Shown: piece after piece, positions 44,085 through 56,697 of the stretch
Layout of the letters: every line of letters begins with the position of its first letter
How positions within the stretch are numbered: position 1 is the stretch's first letter
Assembly: GCA_009760855.2 (NCBI GenBank)
Contig: WPIO01000009.1
Coordinates: forward strand, 3,405,001-3,469,000
Direction: 5' to 3'
DNA length: 64,000 nt
Origin: Cristatella mucedo
Lineage: Eukaryota; Bryozoa; Phylactolaemata; Cristatellidae
The notes under the pieces: generated by a model
Database searches by the model: none
Seen by the model: the letters and a program-made list of their open reading frames with translations, nothing else
Told to the model about the DNA's origin: nothing
Made by a program: the position numbers and the translations under genes

Positions 44085-46735
44085 GTGCATATATACATTA
44101 GCCGGCGGCACCCTTCCCTGCCGGGTCACGAGTACTATCCACACCTCCCGGTTCATGAACAGAAACCTCTCGGCTTCCAAGCTGGTAATGGTGTCTTGAG
44201 ACGCACAACCGCAGCAATACCATTCACTGCGTCAATACCATTCAATGCTGTGGTCCGCCAGCCAAGCTTTTTTCTTTGGCCATCAGCTGCCAGAGCGTCG
44301 ACGGTTGGGAGGGCCTCACCACCACCTACCTGCAGTGCGGTCAGGAAACACCGGGCGACGGCCGCATACTTATTGGCCTTGTTCCGAGCAGCCACCACCT
44401 GGGCATCTTAGCTGCCGTCGAGCGGCGCCATCGCATCATTTATTACCAAGTAAGTGCGGTTGTCTATCAGCGGGTCCTGCTTGAGAGCCGGACCGTCGGC
44501 AAGCGAGAAGGCGTGGCCTGCCGACATGCTGGTGAGCTCGGTGGCCGGAAGAGCTCCGATTAGGCGACCCAGAAGCAGCTTATGTCGGCCTGCGATCGCA
44601 AGAAGCATCGGCCGACAGTGGCTCAGCACGTGGCAAACGGTCTTTGCCTCCGTGCGGCATAGGCGGAAGCTAGTAAATGTCCCAGGTATAACCGACTCCT
44701 AGCGGCAGCCACTGGCAGCACATCGCAGCACTCTCAGTGGACAAACCACCTGGCCCGGAAAAACAAGCCAATACCCGTGGGATCTAGAAGTGACTGCGGG
44801 TCGTGAATCTGTCCGAGGCCAGGCAGCGGCTGACCCTGCCCTATGCAGGCTGGGCGGCCGGCACGACTGAGTGCTTGAGGTGGTCAGGGTCGGTGGATAC
44901 GGCCAGCGAGAGGCGGGGGGGGGGAGAGAGACGCTCGAGCCAGTCTGACGAGGAGCGAGGCTGCAAGGCTCTGGTGCCGCGAACGTTTCTCGTAGGACGA
45001 TGGCAGGCCATCCAAGCTGGTGACGGCTCGGTCGAGGCGGTGCCGGGCGACTTGATGAATGCTCGTGTCGGGCGAGCACAGCATGCGACGAGCTTTCTTC
45101 GTTCTTTTGATGGCGGTGTTCGTCTCGAACTGGGTCAAGCCTGGCCACCGGCGGAGTTCGGTGCCAACGAGAAATGCCCGACACGAACTGTGGCTAACCG
45201 CTTGCGAACCGACACAGCTCCAGCCGAGGCTTTTCAGCTGGCTGCAGGACAGCCTTGGGCACAAGTCTCGTCCTGAAAAAGGTAGTCCAGCCCTGACAGG
45301 AGGAAAGTCAGGAAAAAAGTGGGGAGGGCGTCAAGGATTTTCGAACGGGCGAGAAGACTGGCCTGGCGCTGGTTAATGTCCCTCTCGAGGGAAGAGCAGG
45401 AGTGCTTAAATTCAGTCCTAGGCTGATTGCACCCTTGAGGTTCAAGGTAGACCACGGACTCGTTCTGCGGCAGCTCTGCGAACCGCGGGCCATGCAGGGT
45501 AACTAAGGCGGGCACGACCTTCTCACCTTGCGGGGCGAAAACACTTCGATCTGCATGCGCAGCGTCGAAGCGGCCGATCCAGATGCAGACACGAGAACCT
45601 GTGCACTAGACGACGTCTGAGAGAACAATGAGAGGTCAGAGTTCGCCATGGCGTAGACCGAGAAGGAGTTCCGCCGAGCTGGTAGCTGGACTCCTGCGTG
45701 CTGCCAGACAGTCTGAAGACCAGCTGCCAAATCCAAAAAGGATCGGCGATAGATGGTCGCCCTGCCTGACGCCGACAGCATTCGAAAAAGCCGCCAGCAT
45801 CTCGTCGCGAACACGAAGCTCCAGCAGCGAGCCATCGTAGAGGTGCTCACGGAGCCTGCAGAAGCTCTTATCCACGAGCATGCTGATGCTCTCATCCACT
45901 ATGGCATGCCGAAGCACACGGGCAGGGAGACATGCTGGATGCTGCCGAAGGCGTTCTGCAGGTCGAAGAACGCCGAATATACCACACCGGCGCCCTGCCG
46001 ATGTCTGGCCTTGTCGAAAGCGCTCTCCACAAGGAAGGGCTGCTCTAGGCAGCCCTCCGGATCTGAAACGAGGCCCCTTTTCTGCAGCGACAGCAACCCA
46101 CAGCCATCCGCGAACTTGCACATATTCGCGGCCCGGCAGCTTGAGAGCAGCTTGTATAGCTAGGGCAAGCGCGTGATGGAGCCGAAGTTTCCGGGAAGGC
46201 TCGCTGGGTCGCACTTCTTGTGGATAAGGATCGTTGAATCCGTTTTCCACGAAGAAGGGAAGACACCAAAGTAGGGGCAGCCGTTCGGGATGCTGAGAAA
46301 ACGGGCCTGCACCCCGGGTCGACGAGGCGAAGGTGGCAGTGTTCCAGGCGGTCAGCTAGCTGAGACATGCTCTGCGGAGGCCAGCGGTGACGCTCCCGGA
46401 GACATCAGGCTGGACTTCTGAGCCGGGTGAGAGGGGATGGTCCGGACAAGAAGAGTGTGTAGGCGGTCATTGTTGTCTGGCCGAGCCTGCGACTCGGACT
46501 CCTAGTGAGACCAGCAGGTTGCCAGCTCACCTGTCAAGTACGTCGGCACAGGCAGCAGGATCTAGCGGACGGCCTTGGTGTGAATGGGCGCGTAGGGGCG
46601 CTGCAGAAGAGAGGCGCACCTTAGGCCCACGGCCCCGTGGACCGTCACGCATGGAGCGGTCCGGTTGAGAGGTTGCCGAGGCTCGAGACAAGTTCGGCAG
46701 GGCCTACGTTCGAGATCCTTGGCCAGGCCTCAGGC
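44085..46735 (-). mobile_element. LINE-C: restriction-like-endonuclease LINE (R2/NeSL-type), pseudogene
   Basis: On the minus strand, RT begins before about 46250 (WKTDSTILIHKK near 46230). Then come KFADGCGLLSLQKRG and GCLEQPFLVESAFDKARH (45899-46123), motif A FFDLQNAFGSI, and motif B GVRQGDHLSPILF (about 45740). The YADD box is disrupted: that spot reads YAMANSDLSL (about 45640). The thumb has LERDINQRQASLLARSKILD (45234-45515), followed by SPDTSIHQVARHRL (about 45070). Near the end, HVLSHCRPMLLAIAGRH precedes ALKQDPLIDNRTYLVINDA (44408-44640), which fits the zinc-knuckle plus PD...D region of restriction-like endonucleases. It uses a different class of endonuclease from LINE-A. Multiple frame shifts. 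Distinctly GC-richer than its flanks. Confidence 0.8.
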
Positions 46736-46849
46736 AAACGACTTTCAGTCTTCGCTCAGGAGGAAGACGGAGGTCAAGAAGCTGTGCCAGTCAATCGCCC
46801 GTACGCTGGCATGTGCTACAATTTGATCAAATTGTGTATGTCTACACAT

Positions 46850-46888
46850 TATAATAAATTTGCATATCGGGCTAAGAGAACTGAATCC
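46850..46888 (-). mobile_element. SINE-A/LINE-A tail sliver
   Basis: AATAAATTTGCATATCGGG and CTAAGAGAACTGAATCC match the start of a minus-strand SINE-A tail, cut off at the microsatellite. Confidence 0.5.
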
Positions 46889-47103
<215 letters not shown>

Positions 47104-47106
47104 CAA

Positions 47107-47190
47107 TGTAGTTCATTTATATAGCTAAGAGAACTAAACCTCGATTGAGGCCTTTTGCATGTGCCGCAGGGCTCGAATGCTCGACCTTTG
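47107..47190 (-). mobile_element. SINE-A partial copy
   Basis: TTTATATAGCTAAGAGAACT, TTTTGCATGTGCCGCAGGGC and a box-B-like GGCTCGAATGC, minus strand. The tRNA 5' half is missing. Confidence 0.65.
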
Positions 47191-49159
47191 TAGCATCATA
47201 TTTGGCCACGACGAGGTGTGTGCCGCCGTTCAATGTCGCTACGTATTGGCCACTACGGACGATAAAGAGCTGCTACCGTTTGAGATGGTGCTACTTTCTA
47301 TGTCGCTGCCTGCCAGGGAAATGGTGCTGACTCCAAAACAATCCCCAATGTGGTTGAGGCGGCAAACCAGGACAATCTTGGCAATCTAATTCTTCTCTCA
47401 CATTACAGAAGGGAGGAGGTTTTTACTGGAGCGAAGCTCTTTGTCCTATTGATACAAAATGTAGTGGGCAGGTAAAACACCCCAGCCATTCCTTGAGCTT
47501 GTATAACCCTTATGGAATGTTATTTTTTCAGTCAAAAGACACTGAGTTTCAATTTCAGATCATTCCGCACTCCATACAAGGAAACATTAAAAAAGGCATG
47601 TATCAACCCATATGATACTTTTTAACAAAAATTTGAGCTTGAAACCACCTACTCGACTCCAAAGTCAATTAATGCGGTCCCAGCTGCTATGGTGACAGTC
47701 ACCCAACCTTCCAAGCAACCCTTCTACAGCCTGCGACCAGCCGAGCGCAGACGTCTAATCCCCATGAGATTGTCAATGACCTTGGCAGCTCGGTACTAGC
47801 TCAGAGTTGTCTAGACTGTGATAGGGGTCCTTGCTAGCGACGTTCTCAGCTTTTGGAGCGATCCTTTCTGGAAACGTTCAAAGTCGCAAATTTTTCCAAT
47901 CCACGGGCATGAGCCTCCACGTGTGACTTCAAGTTGGCAAACTTGCTATGAAGGACAAACAGCTCGGATTATGAGACCACGGGCATCACTGCTAGTTTTC
48001 AGCATGCAGGTCTAGTGTGCCCACCTGAGCAGACAATGTAAGCATTCAACCTCGGCAAGCATTCTAGTGGCTCAGTGCCACTGCATCCTGATATTGAAAA
48101 ATCGTGCAACACAAATATGGATGCCAAAACGGAGCAGTCCAGATAATGATTAGCAGCACGCAAGCCAAGCTTCGGCAGAGCTCGGGTCGACAACTGCCAC
48201 GAGACACTTCTCAGCGGCCGTGCATAGGGCACCCGCTCAAGCTAGCTCATCGAACCAGAAACCTGGTATGCTATGCCGAATGTCAGATGCAAGAGCCCTA
48301 CGCTTTACCGTGCTGGGTGGTTGGTAGCAACCAATCAAATATGTTTGCTCGCGATCGGCTGGAGCACATCACGTCAGGCCTGAGTCAGATGTCATTTTAC
48401 TGGACAGTATTGAATTTCTGAGCATTTGTCTAAGCTCTTTGAGCCTGGGCTGGGAATGCTTTTGAGCACAGATGCTATGCAGGGCGTGTACCTTGCTAAT
48501 CAGATGCTTCAAGCCACATTCAATGACCTACCCGCCTAACAATGCAAAGTCGAAGCTGATCTGAATAGGCTTTTCGTTATTGGTGTGCTAGATCCATTCT
48601 AAATGTTCACATTTTGAGCAGATAAATGATGCCCAAATTTATGCTATAACAAGATAACAGGGGAACAGGTCCATACAATGAACCTCAAACCTGTGAATTA
48701 TATATATAAAAGCCTATTCCTAGTTGTTAAGACTATTCAAAATTAACCTATTTTCTGCTCCCTATTGCTTGATCTGAGCACTATCTATTATCTAAGATTT
48801 ATAGCTAAAGACTCCCAAAATCGCACTACAATCCCAATCGCAAACTTTTTCCTCAGTATGTGCTTGTCTTTTTTATGGTTTCTTAGTGGCTCCGGGACTA
48901 TTCCAAGGAATTATGAAGCTCTTGATTCAGGGGCTGAAAATTGTGTCGCGCATTTTGCTAATTTTTCGCGCCAGGAAAATTATATATCCCGGAGCTCTTA
49001 CGAGCTTACTTAATGGGCTATAGCACCACCTTGACGCTGACCTATGTCTTGTCTGAGCCAATAACATACTTGATCTTAAAACCTTCGTGAGGTGGTTAAC
49101 TCATCCACAGTTTGACACCGAAGATGTAAATTCAGCCTTAGACAAAGTTCTCCACTGTG
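47191..49159. other. Unassigned, with a minus-strand frame at 47999-48232
   Basis: The 77-codon minus frame (WQLSTRALPKLGLRAANHYL near its start) has protein-like composition but I cannot place it. The rest holds nothing recognisable. Confidence 0.25.
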
Positions 49160-49603
49160 TTAATAATAATAATGCACTTGATAAAGCGCCCTCAGAGAAC
49201 TCAATCTCTTTCTAGGCATTTCACACTTGCTGCGAAGGGAACTAAATTCTGTCCTAAATAGGAGTGTTTTCAAGTTCTTTTTAAATGTGGTTCAAGTCAG
49301 GGGATGTTCTGACGCAACTCGGGAGGTAGTTCCAGGCTTTGGGAGCATACGAACTAAATGCGGGGTCTCCAAAGGATTTGAGGTTTGTACGAGGTATTTG
49401 TAAACTGTTGGATTCCTAAAAGCGGGTGGTACGATGCTTGGCCTGGTGGGGGAGTATATCTGAGAGATAGGCTGGAGCCAAAGAATGAAGTGACCTAAAA
49501 GTGAGCGACAAAACTTTGAAGTCAATCCGTTGCTTGACTGATAGCCAGTGCAGATCGGCGAGAAGTGGTATAATGTGGCAACTGCGACGCTTACGACAGA
49601 TAA
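49160..49603 (-). mobile_element. LINE-A 3' fragment with tail deletion
   Basis: (AAT)n and the hairpin, then a jump of the 3' UTR directly into the end of the coding region (GTCCTAAATAGGAGTG). C-terminal frame 49292-49525. Confidence 0.88.
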
Positions 49604-49649
49604 AACAGAAACTTTACATTAGTCTGCACCGATCCTTGCGTAAGAATAT

Positions 49650-50031
49650 ATAATAATAATAATGTACTTGATAAAGCGCCCTCAGAGAACTTAATCTCTT
49701 TCTAGGCGCTTTACATTTGCTGCAAAGTGAAATGCAATTGAATGGTAAGTAAAATCATGCTTGAAAAACAAACAAAATGAATAATATGGTTAGGGGTGAC
49801 ATGCACAGGGTCAGCATGCAAATGTGGTTAGTGGCAGCATGCACAGTGTCAGCACGCATAAGCACATGAAGGACGAATCACAGGAACCCACTGAATGCTG
49901 TCCTAAATAGGTGTTTTTAAGTTCCTTTTAAATGTGGTCAGGTCAGGGGATGTTCTGACGGAGGTCGGGAGGGAGTTCCAGGCTTTGGGAGCATACGAAC
50001 TAAATGCACGGTCTCCAAAGGATTTAAGGTT
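49650..50031 (-). mobile_element. LINE-A 3' fragment, same orientation
   Basis: A complete tail, hairpin and 3' UTR, then C-terminal coding that stops abruptly at 50031 in TATATATATG. Only 46 bases separate it from the previous copy. Confidence 0.9.
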
Positions 50032-51454
50032 ATATATATGTTAAGAGCGTGGGTTTCTTCTTAATGTAGAAGTTTTCTTTATTGCTGTCGTCCTCAGCTG
50101 CCGGCTGGATATCTGCGTGCATTTTCCCTATGACTCCTACGACTCGATAGCTGTGCTTCAGGCGTTAGATTCACTGTCACGCTTCTGCACGGACTAGGAT
50201 TTCTACGTGCGCTGTGTTTTAATGACGAATTGCAGCTCTGGAGCCAATTTTCTGTATGTTAAGCGGCAGGATCACGACAATGCTGCATCGACACCGTTAA
50301 CTAGGCCCTAACAGACACTGTTAACTGACTGCTAGTATTTAATTTACAAATATCGTAGCGAATCATTACTTCACTTCTTACTGTAGTGAAATGACTCGTA
50401 TTGTCTTTTTTAATGTCACGCATTACTCTATTCTTCCATAAATATAGACCTGGTTTACAATCCTATGATGTTGTGTGGTTTTCATCAACTAAGCACTTCC
50501 AGCAAGATCCTTACTTCTATTACCTATTGCTCACACTGGCCTGGTGGCGAGGAAAGCATAACGTGTAGACAAAGTCAAGCAAATTTAACAGACTGCTGTA
50601 CTTTGTCAGCCTCTGCAGAAAATTGGATTATTTTTAGTTAAAAACTTTTACTAACGAAAATGCGTGTGCAAAATTGCAAAGCATTGCTCTTTTAGAAGAT
50701 GTCCATTTACTGACATCCTTATTTCGGTTCTATGCGTACAAGTACATTTAAGCAGACGCGTTTCCTCTGCAGGTTATCGGCTCAATGTGCCTGTAATTCA
50801 TGTGGCAGACGAATACGCTCTGCTCAGAGTGAAATTCAAGTTCTTGACCGGCGATCGAAATCTACAAAGCTCACCCCTGACAGGTCTGACATGCGAAGTG
50901 TTTGCGTCATACGTCCGTCGGCAGACTGTCTCCGGGCTCTGATTTGCGAACTTGGTTTCGAATTCCGGCATTTAATTGGCAGCTTGTGCCGTTTACTTTT
51001 TTTGGGGCAACACTAGCAGGGAAGGCGCTCCGTGTGCGTACGCAAAGGTGAGGCATTAAATAAGCCCGCATTCATTCGCCCCAAGGAGGCAGTCTCTACA
51101 AATGGATTACCTTTACTCATGCTCAGAGCCAACAAAAAACCGAAAGCCGTCAGGATGGATTCACACTTGAGAAAAAATATGAATTGAAAATGCCTACGCT
51201 ACGTTGACAATTCCTTTACCTCCCCGCGCTTGAGAGCGGCATCGGGTGACTACGAGCATCACGTGGGTCTTTACCTAGCTTCCTCGTAATACCTTCGGGT
51301 ATTCCGCTATTATCTTCGTCAGGACTGCGCATTAGCTTTCCTCGAACACGCTACTCAAAAGGAGGCTGACCTGCTGAGCGCAGGGCTCACAACTACCGGT
51401 GGCGACGGATTCCTCTGCTCTGTCGGTCTAGACTGTTTGACGCACTTACACAAC
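50032..51454. other. No gene recognised
   Basis: The + frames at 50664-51016 are open for about 90 codons but match nothing I know. Confidence 0.3.
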
Positions 51455-51700
51455 CCTCAGGGAACGACATCTGCTCTCCTGCTGCCGACTGTGACCGAAG
51501 CCTTTACAGCCGTCCCGAGCCCTGCCACGACTCAGCTATGCCTCTCACTTTCTCTTTGCTGAGTGAGACAAAGTCTGTTGTCTTCAGTAAGTAGCCACCG
51601 AAAGCCGCTTAGGCATTTAAGTCCGTTATGGAAGTCTCTCAAGTGTGACACCCGAGTCATGGTTATTGAGGCTTTGTCGAGTTGCAGACGGAGATGCATT
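51455..51700 (+). mobile_element. LINE-B 3' end
   Basis: CTCCTGCTGCCGACTGTGAC, then CACTTTCTCTTTGCTGAGTG, then CCGAAAGCCGCTTAGGC, then GAGTTGCAGACGGAGATGCA. Coding frame lost. Confidence 0.8.
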
Positions 51701-52083
51701 CTTGCTTGACGATAGCCTACTCAATCAATCAGAAGGGTCCTGCGAGTAATGGGCGACTCACATAATCGGGATCCACTTTTGTACGCTAAAGTCATTCGCG
51801 CTTCAGCATATAACGCGTATCTCGCAAGTGCGCACAAGTAATCCGCTGGAAGCCGAGCTAGGATCCCACAGCTTTCTCGCTGTCTAGCATTGACAAAGAA
51901 AACCCAGCCTTCAGAGGCCACCGAGAAAATACTGCTTGTCGGTACCATTGCCGCAGAGAGGACTTGTAATAAGATGGCGGTCAGATAGACTCAGGGACCT
52001 GTATGCATCGATGGGATGGCTACGGTCTCGAGTGGTCATATTCATAGCGGTATATTCATGGTATATAGTGGTGTATTCAGTGG

Positions 52084-52119
52084 TATATATATATATATAT
52101 ATTAATTTCATATATATAT

Positions 52120-52155
<36 letters not shown>
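52084..52155. repeat. Interrupted (TA)n microsatellite
   Basis: TA runs broken by TTAATTTCA and CATACATA. Confidence 0.95.
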
Positions 52156-52158
<3 letters not shown>

Positions 52159-52454
52159 TGGTTCATAGAATTCATATTGGTCAATAAATGTGCAGGGTTC
52201 CTCGAAAAGCCGGAAAAGCTGCAGATTCAAAGCTTTGCCTAGTTTGCTTTGCTGGTAAGATAAGCCGCGCCCGCCAGATGCGTTATGGGCTACATCCAGG
52301 CCTAAGAGTACTCAGAAATATGGGGTCGCGCTATGACATCCCAGACGAGACATTAATTTACCTGAAGCTGACGTTGATATCCTACGGCGCCAACCACGAG
52401 CAAGCGATGCGCACGGTCTGACGGAAGGGAAAGAGGGTTGGTAGAAGAGTATTC

Positions 52455-52554
<100 letters not shown>

Positions 52555-52593
52555 CGGGCTCCTTCCTGTAGGGTCACATAGTCTCGGATAGTC

Positions 52594-52896
52594 ATGACGG
52601 ACGAGCTGGGCGTTCCGCTCCGACCGGCGACTGAGTCGAGGGATCACTCCGATGAGTACTTCATCTTAAATGTCGGCGGCACGCAATTTGAGACGACGCT
52701 AAAAACGCTGTCGTCCATTCGCAGCAGCCGCCTGGAGGGTATCGCCAAGAGCAAAGCCAAGCATCCCAACTACCGACCTCTGCGAGGCGATTACTTCTTC
52801 GATCGCCATGCCGGCGCTTTCGAAGCAGTGCTGCAGCTCCATCGTAGCGGATCACTTCACCTAGGAACAGCAGTGTGCGGCAATCTCCTCAAGCAA
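52594..52896 (+). CDS. Voltage-gated potassium channel, first coding exon (T1 domain)
   Basis: This exon encodes the N-terminus and most of the T1 (BTB-like) domain that lets Kv subunits pick partners and assemble as tetramers in the cytoplasm. Residues 1-26 are a short leader; FILNVGGTQFETTLKTL is the first T1 strand-helix block; RGDYFFDRHAGAFEAVLQLH is the second conserved block; LHLGTAVCGNLLKQ ends the exon. The start is the ATG at 52594, because an in-frame TAG lies 15 bases upstream. The donor is CAA|GTAAGA at 52896/52897, phase 0. The rest of T1, including any HxC...CC zinc site, must be on the next exon, beyond the window or unrecognised in the 11 kb that follow. The CTG repeat lies upstream and a minisatellite in the intron. 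Kv family is certain; Kv2/3/4-like rather than Shaker is only a guess. Confidence 0.9.
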
Positions 52897-53100
52897 GTAA
52901 GATACCGCGGCTTTTCCTCTCGCAGTGCGTCGCCGAAGTATTCGTCTCGTCAGCTCAACTGATGCGACTGCCTCATCAGCTTGTAGCTGCTAAGTGCGTG
53001 TAGTTGCCAGGACACGTCACTCTTGCAATACAAGGGCAGGTATAAATGGAAAATGCACGAACAAGCAATGAGCATGCGCATTTGCGTCGTTTGTGTGTGC
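52897..53100 (+). other. Start of Kv T1 intron
   Basis: Begins GTAAGA; no exon recognised. Confidence 0.6.
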
Positions 53101-53217
53101 CTCTAGGCTCTACTCTGTGCCTCTATGCTCTACTCTGTGCCTCTATGCTCTACTCTGTGCCTCTATGCTCTACTCTGTGCCTCTATGCTCTACTCTGTGC
53201 CTCTATGCTCTACTCTG
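53101..53217. repeat. 20-bp minisatellite, about 6 units
   Basis: The unit CTCTATGCTCTACTCTGTGC is repeated almost perfectly; only the first unit differs (AGG for ATG). Identity between units suggests recent expansion. It lies in the presumed Kv intron, 200 bases past the donor. Confidence 0.97.
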
Positions 53218-54477
53218 CAGAGCCACAAAGTCTGGGTGAGTTTTACACGGAGCATTCTTCTATTTTGCACTCGAGCATTCAGCGGCTTCCAGTGCTCAAG
53301 CGGTAGCCGCCTCAGACTCCAGCTCGCGCAGCAGTTTAAGTGGTAAGCGTAGTTAATTCGGGCTGAGGGAAGGCCGAGGAGGGGAGTGACTTAGAAGCAG
53401 CAGAGCCAGCAATGCTAGAAAGGATAGGCCCGAGCTAGAAGTTAAGAGATGACGCCCTTGCAGAAGAGCTGTGCTAGTGGGTTCCACAGGGAACTGCTGG
53501 CAAGGAACAGTCGGGCAGAGAGCTCGCAGCGGAGAAAACCTCTTTTCACTGCAGGCTGCACGTAACACGCACTTAATCAGAGGCGAAAGCTCGTCTCGCG
53601 AGAGCTTCGAGAAGCTGAGTTCGCTCAGGTGCGCGTTTGTTCGGCAGCAAAGCTTGGTGACCCCTGACCTGCTGAGCCAGGCCAGCGAGCTTCGAGTCAA
53701 GGTAAACCTCTAGGCTGGTCTCACAAACCCTCTTGTAATGATGCAATTGTCTTTCTAGAAAAACCCCAATAGCGGTTGCTTCGCTTAAAAACTGATTCGG
53801 AATCAATCATATCTGTGAAAGGTAATTTAGCGGCCCCTGGAAGGTTTTCCTCATTCAGAGCTTACCTACAAGTCAGCACGGCCTCAACACTTCTGTAGAA
53901 TCGGATGTAGACGTTAATTGACTCTCACATTTAGAGAGTCTGCAGCTTCACACCTAGGTCGCGCCTGCCTGGTTATACCCTGACCCCCATTTGTAAAAGC
54001 GTGAACCGCTGGAGAAGCACATTGTAGCTCGGCCCCACTCCCTTATTGCGAGCCTTTAGAACCTTTGCACGAGCTGGTCGAACAGCTTCGATGGGTCGCT
54101 TGGGAGATTCGCCGATTTCGCTGAGTTCATGCATTCACGGGCTCGCAATGCAATGGCAGTGATTCTGAGCCGATTCTAGGACCACAAAACAGAAAATCCC
54201 CACAGAAGCTAGAATCTAGTGGAAGTAGTATCTGTATGGAACGTAGCATTTTGTGACGAAAGGTGATTCAAGTATTAACTTTGTGAATCGTATGCTGTGA
54301 TTAGCAGTTTATTTCCTGCCGTCTCAGTGGTCTCTGACGTCGAGAAGGTATTCTGAAGAACCGTCAGAAAAACTTCTCGCCACCATCGAATTGGAATTCC
54401 AGTTCCGCCATTCATACAGAATATCGGGCAAATGTTAAAGTGACTAGGTAAAGAGATGTTAATAGGTGCATTGAACT
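53218..54477. other. Presumed Kv intron, nothing recognised
   Basis: No next T1 exon was found on the + strand. Confidence 0.35.
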
Positions 54478-54606
54478 TACTGCATTTCCGGTTAGAGGAG
54501 AAAAGTCTCCTTATCCAGCCACACGCTCGGGGTGTCCTGTGAGTAGCAGCTCGATTTTATCGTCGTTTAGTTTGGTCTGCAGCCGTCGGCATGACTCAGT
54601 GATCAA
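54478..54606 (-). mobile_element. LINE-B RT-region fragment
   Basis: CCAGCCACACGCTCGGGGTG, then TGAGTAGCAGCTCGATTTTA and TCGTCGTTTAG match the minus strand of 62440-62500. Confidence 0.7.
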
Positions 54607-55883
54607 GACAGTGTTTGTGAGTCGCTGTAACGGTGCTTTGAAGCGCCAGCTTCATCCGCATTCGTTTGGCTTCGGCAAACACTAGCAACCATTACGGGCA
54701 CTGCCTTGATGACCAAAAAAGGACTTGAGCTAAAGCGCCCTACTCGAGCGTATCCGTATCCGGGTGCTAGCCCTGGCCAACTTCTGATGACTTGCGGTAT
54801 CCAAGTTGGCGCCTCGAAGAGCGAATTGCCGATTCTGCCTTGACACAATGACTGCGAATGTACCGATTCTGCCTCGATAAGATATTTCGACGGCAGCTAT
54901 TCAGAGCGAGCGAGCTTGCCTTTATATATAGCCATATATAGTCCTTGCCGTGAGCGTACAACAGTCCTGTCCATTACTGCTGAGGGCAGGATCGGTACTG
55001 CATATTCTATGGTAAACAACGCTGCCCCTCAGAGCTGAGAGTGCGGCTGTCTGTCTGTCTGGCTCTAAGCCAGTAAAACTGCCTTGATCCTGGTCTACTG
55101 CTTTTTCGGTTGTTGTAGGCAGCCGCTCCCGGAATAGACTCGCGATATCCCGGGCTTTCAACATCTAGCTGATATGCTGAGCTCTGTCATATTCATTGAG
55201 AGCAAGTGGCTTAGTGCGCTCCCGCCACCGGCTCGGCGATCTGCTTTGCTCCTGAAATGGACGGTCTCTAGATCCAGGTTAGGGGAGATGACATCAGCGT
55301 CCCGCTACCCTTCCATCTGGCTGCCTTTGTGCCACACGTGACGCTGCTTCCTGGCACACGTGAAAACGATGACTCACGTCACAAGAGTAGGAACTGCTGC
55401 TCTCGGCAATAGAGGATGGCAAAGGCAAATAGCAGCATCCAGAGGGTGTGTGAGTGGTCTCGGCTTTGCTCCCGTGAAAAGACTAGCTGTTGAAAGCTAC
55501 GTTTAAATTATTTTAGCGTTTAATTAGGCGGTTTAATTATAGATTTACTTACGCAAGCGTATGGATGGCCTAAATAAGACAGCCATGAGGCCTGCGATGA
55601 CTAGTTGCAGCAGCAGAAGCCGGACCTCTAGTGTCTACGTACGGCTCGTGCTTCTAGTTCCCAGTTGTTCTCTATTTTGACGTCAGGAGCCGTTCATCTT
55701 CAATATGATTATCCAAGCTTGCTGACAAAGCTTCTATTTTACATTTCTACCTATGGCATGACTTGCCTTAAGCTTCGCGGTTTTAATTTTTGTCTGAAAT
55801 AAAAAACAGTGAGGAAAAAACTTTGAGCTGTGACCCTAGAGCATGCTTTCGCACAAACTTTCTGATTCTACATGTTTGTTTGT

Positions 55884-55884
<1 letters not shown>
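54607..55884. other. No feature recognised
   Basis: Nothing identified. Confidence 0.3.

Positions 55885-55932
<48 letters not shown>
55885..55932. repeat. (TA)n microsatellite
   Basis: About 23 TA units. Confidence 0.97.
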
Positions 55933-55934
<2 letters not shown>

Positions 55935-56189
55935 CAGGAGAATTTCGAAATAATCAAAATCTTTTTTGTGATGTCATCTTTTGAACCATCGACGTTTCGG
56001 TTGGGTTTCTTCGGCTTTCACTCGGCCTTTAATAATATAGCATTAAAAGCCTGTTCAATCGGCGATCAAGCATCCCTTCTATTGGCTGTGAATGGCCTGA
56101 AAGTTAATTTACAGACTTCTTACAAAATACCAAAGGGAAAGTAAGAAGAAACTAATTAAAACTTAAGTGAGAGAGGAGTAGCTTGTCGC

Positions 56190-56400
56190 CACTTTCCCTC
56201 CAAGGCTTTCCATCTGTAACCCTTGTGCTGAACTGCTTCAAAAATGTCAGCAGCCTCATGCGCTTACATTTTCTCGGGAATAATAATTTAGCTGCATCAC
56301 TGATTCACTTGAAGACTTTGGGACATAAAAACCTTTACTCTGCCAATCCGAGACACAATAATTCTGCTGCTCCGTCCGATTACTAGGATTCTCTTCTGAT
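56190..56400 (+). mobile_element. LINE-B C-terminal fragment, old
   Basis: ATAATAATTTAGCTGCATC, GAAGACTTTGGGACATAAAA and CTCTGCCAATCCGAGAC follow 62990-63065 in order. Confidence 0.6.
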
Positions 56401-56445
56401 TGCCACTCGAAAGGGCCTAGCTATTCAACACCCTCGTTGGTAGCT

Positions 56446-56516
56446 AAAAGAGCCTTTAAAGCTACCATCACCGCCTGCAGCGGGTGATAAAGGATCGCCC
56501 GCTGCAGGACTAACCA
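56446..56516 (-). mobile_element. SINE-B fragment with perfect palindrome
   Basis: The reverse complement matches the SINE-B body (CGGGCGATCCTTTATCACCC, then GGCGGTGATGGTAGC). CCTGCAGCGGG and CCCGCTGCAGG form an 11-bp perfect stem around TGATAAAGGATCG. Confidence 0.6.
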
Positions 56517-56697
56517 GAACCTGCGTCGTAGACAGCGAGCGCCGTGCCTCTTTCATTCGTACTTTTGTGCAACTTGTGTGCCACTCACTTACTCAACCAT
56601 CACGAGGCTCAGCTATAACGCTGCTCGCTCTCTGTTTGCCTGAGATCTAGTAAGAGCGGCCACTGTCGCTGGCCCACAGACATTCGGGATTTTTTAT

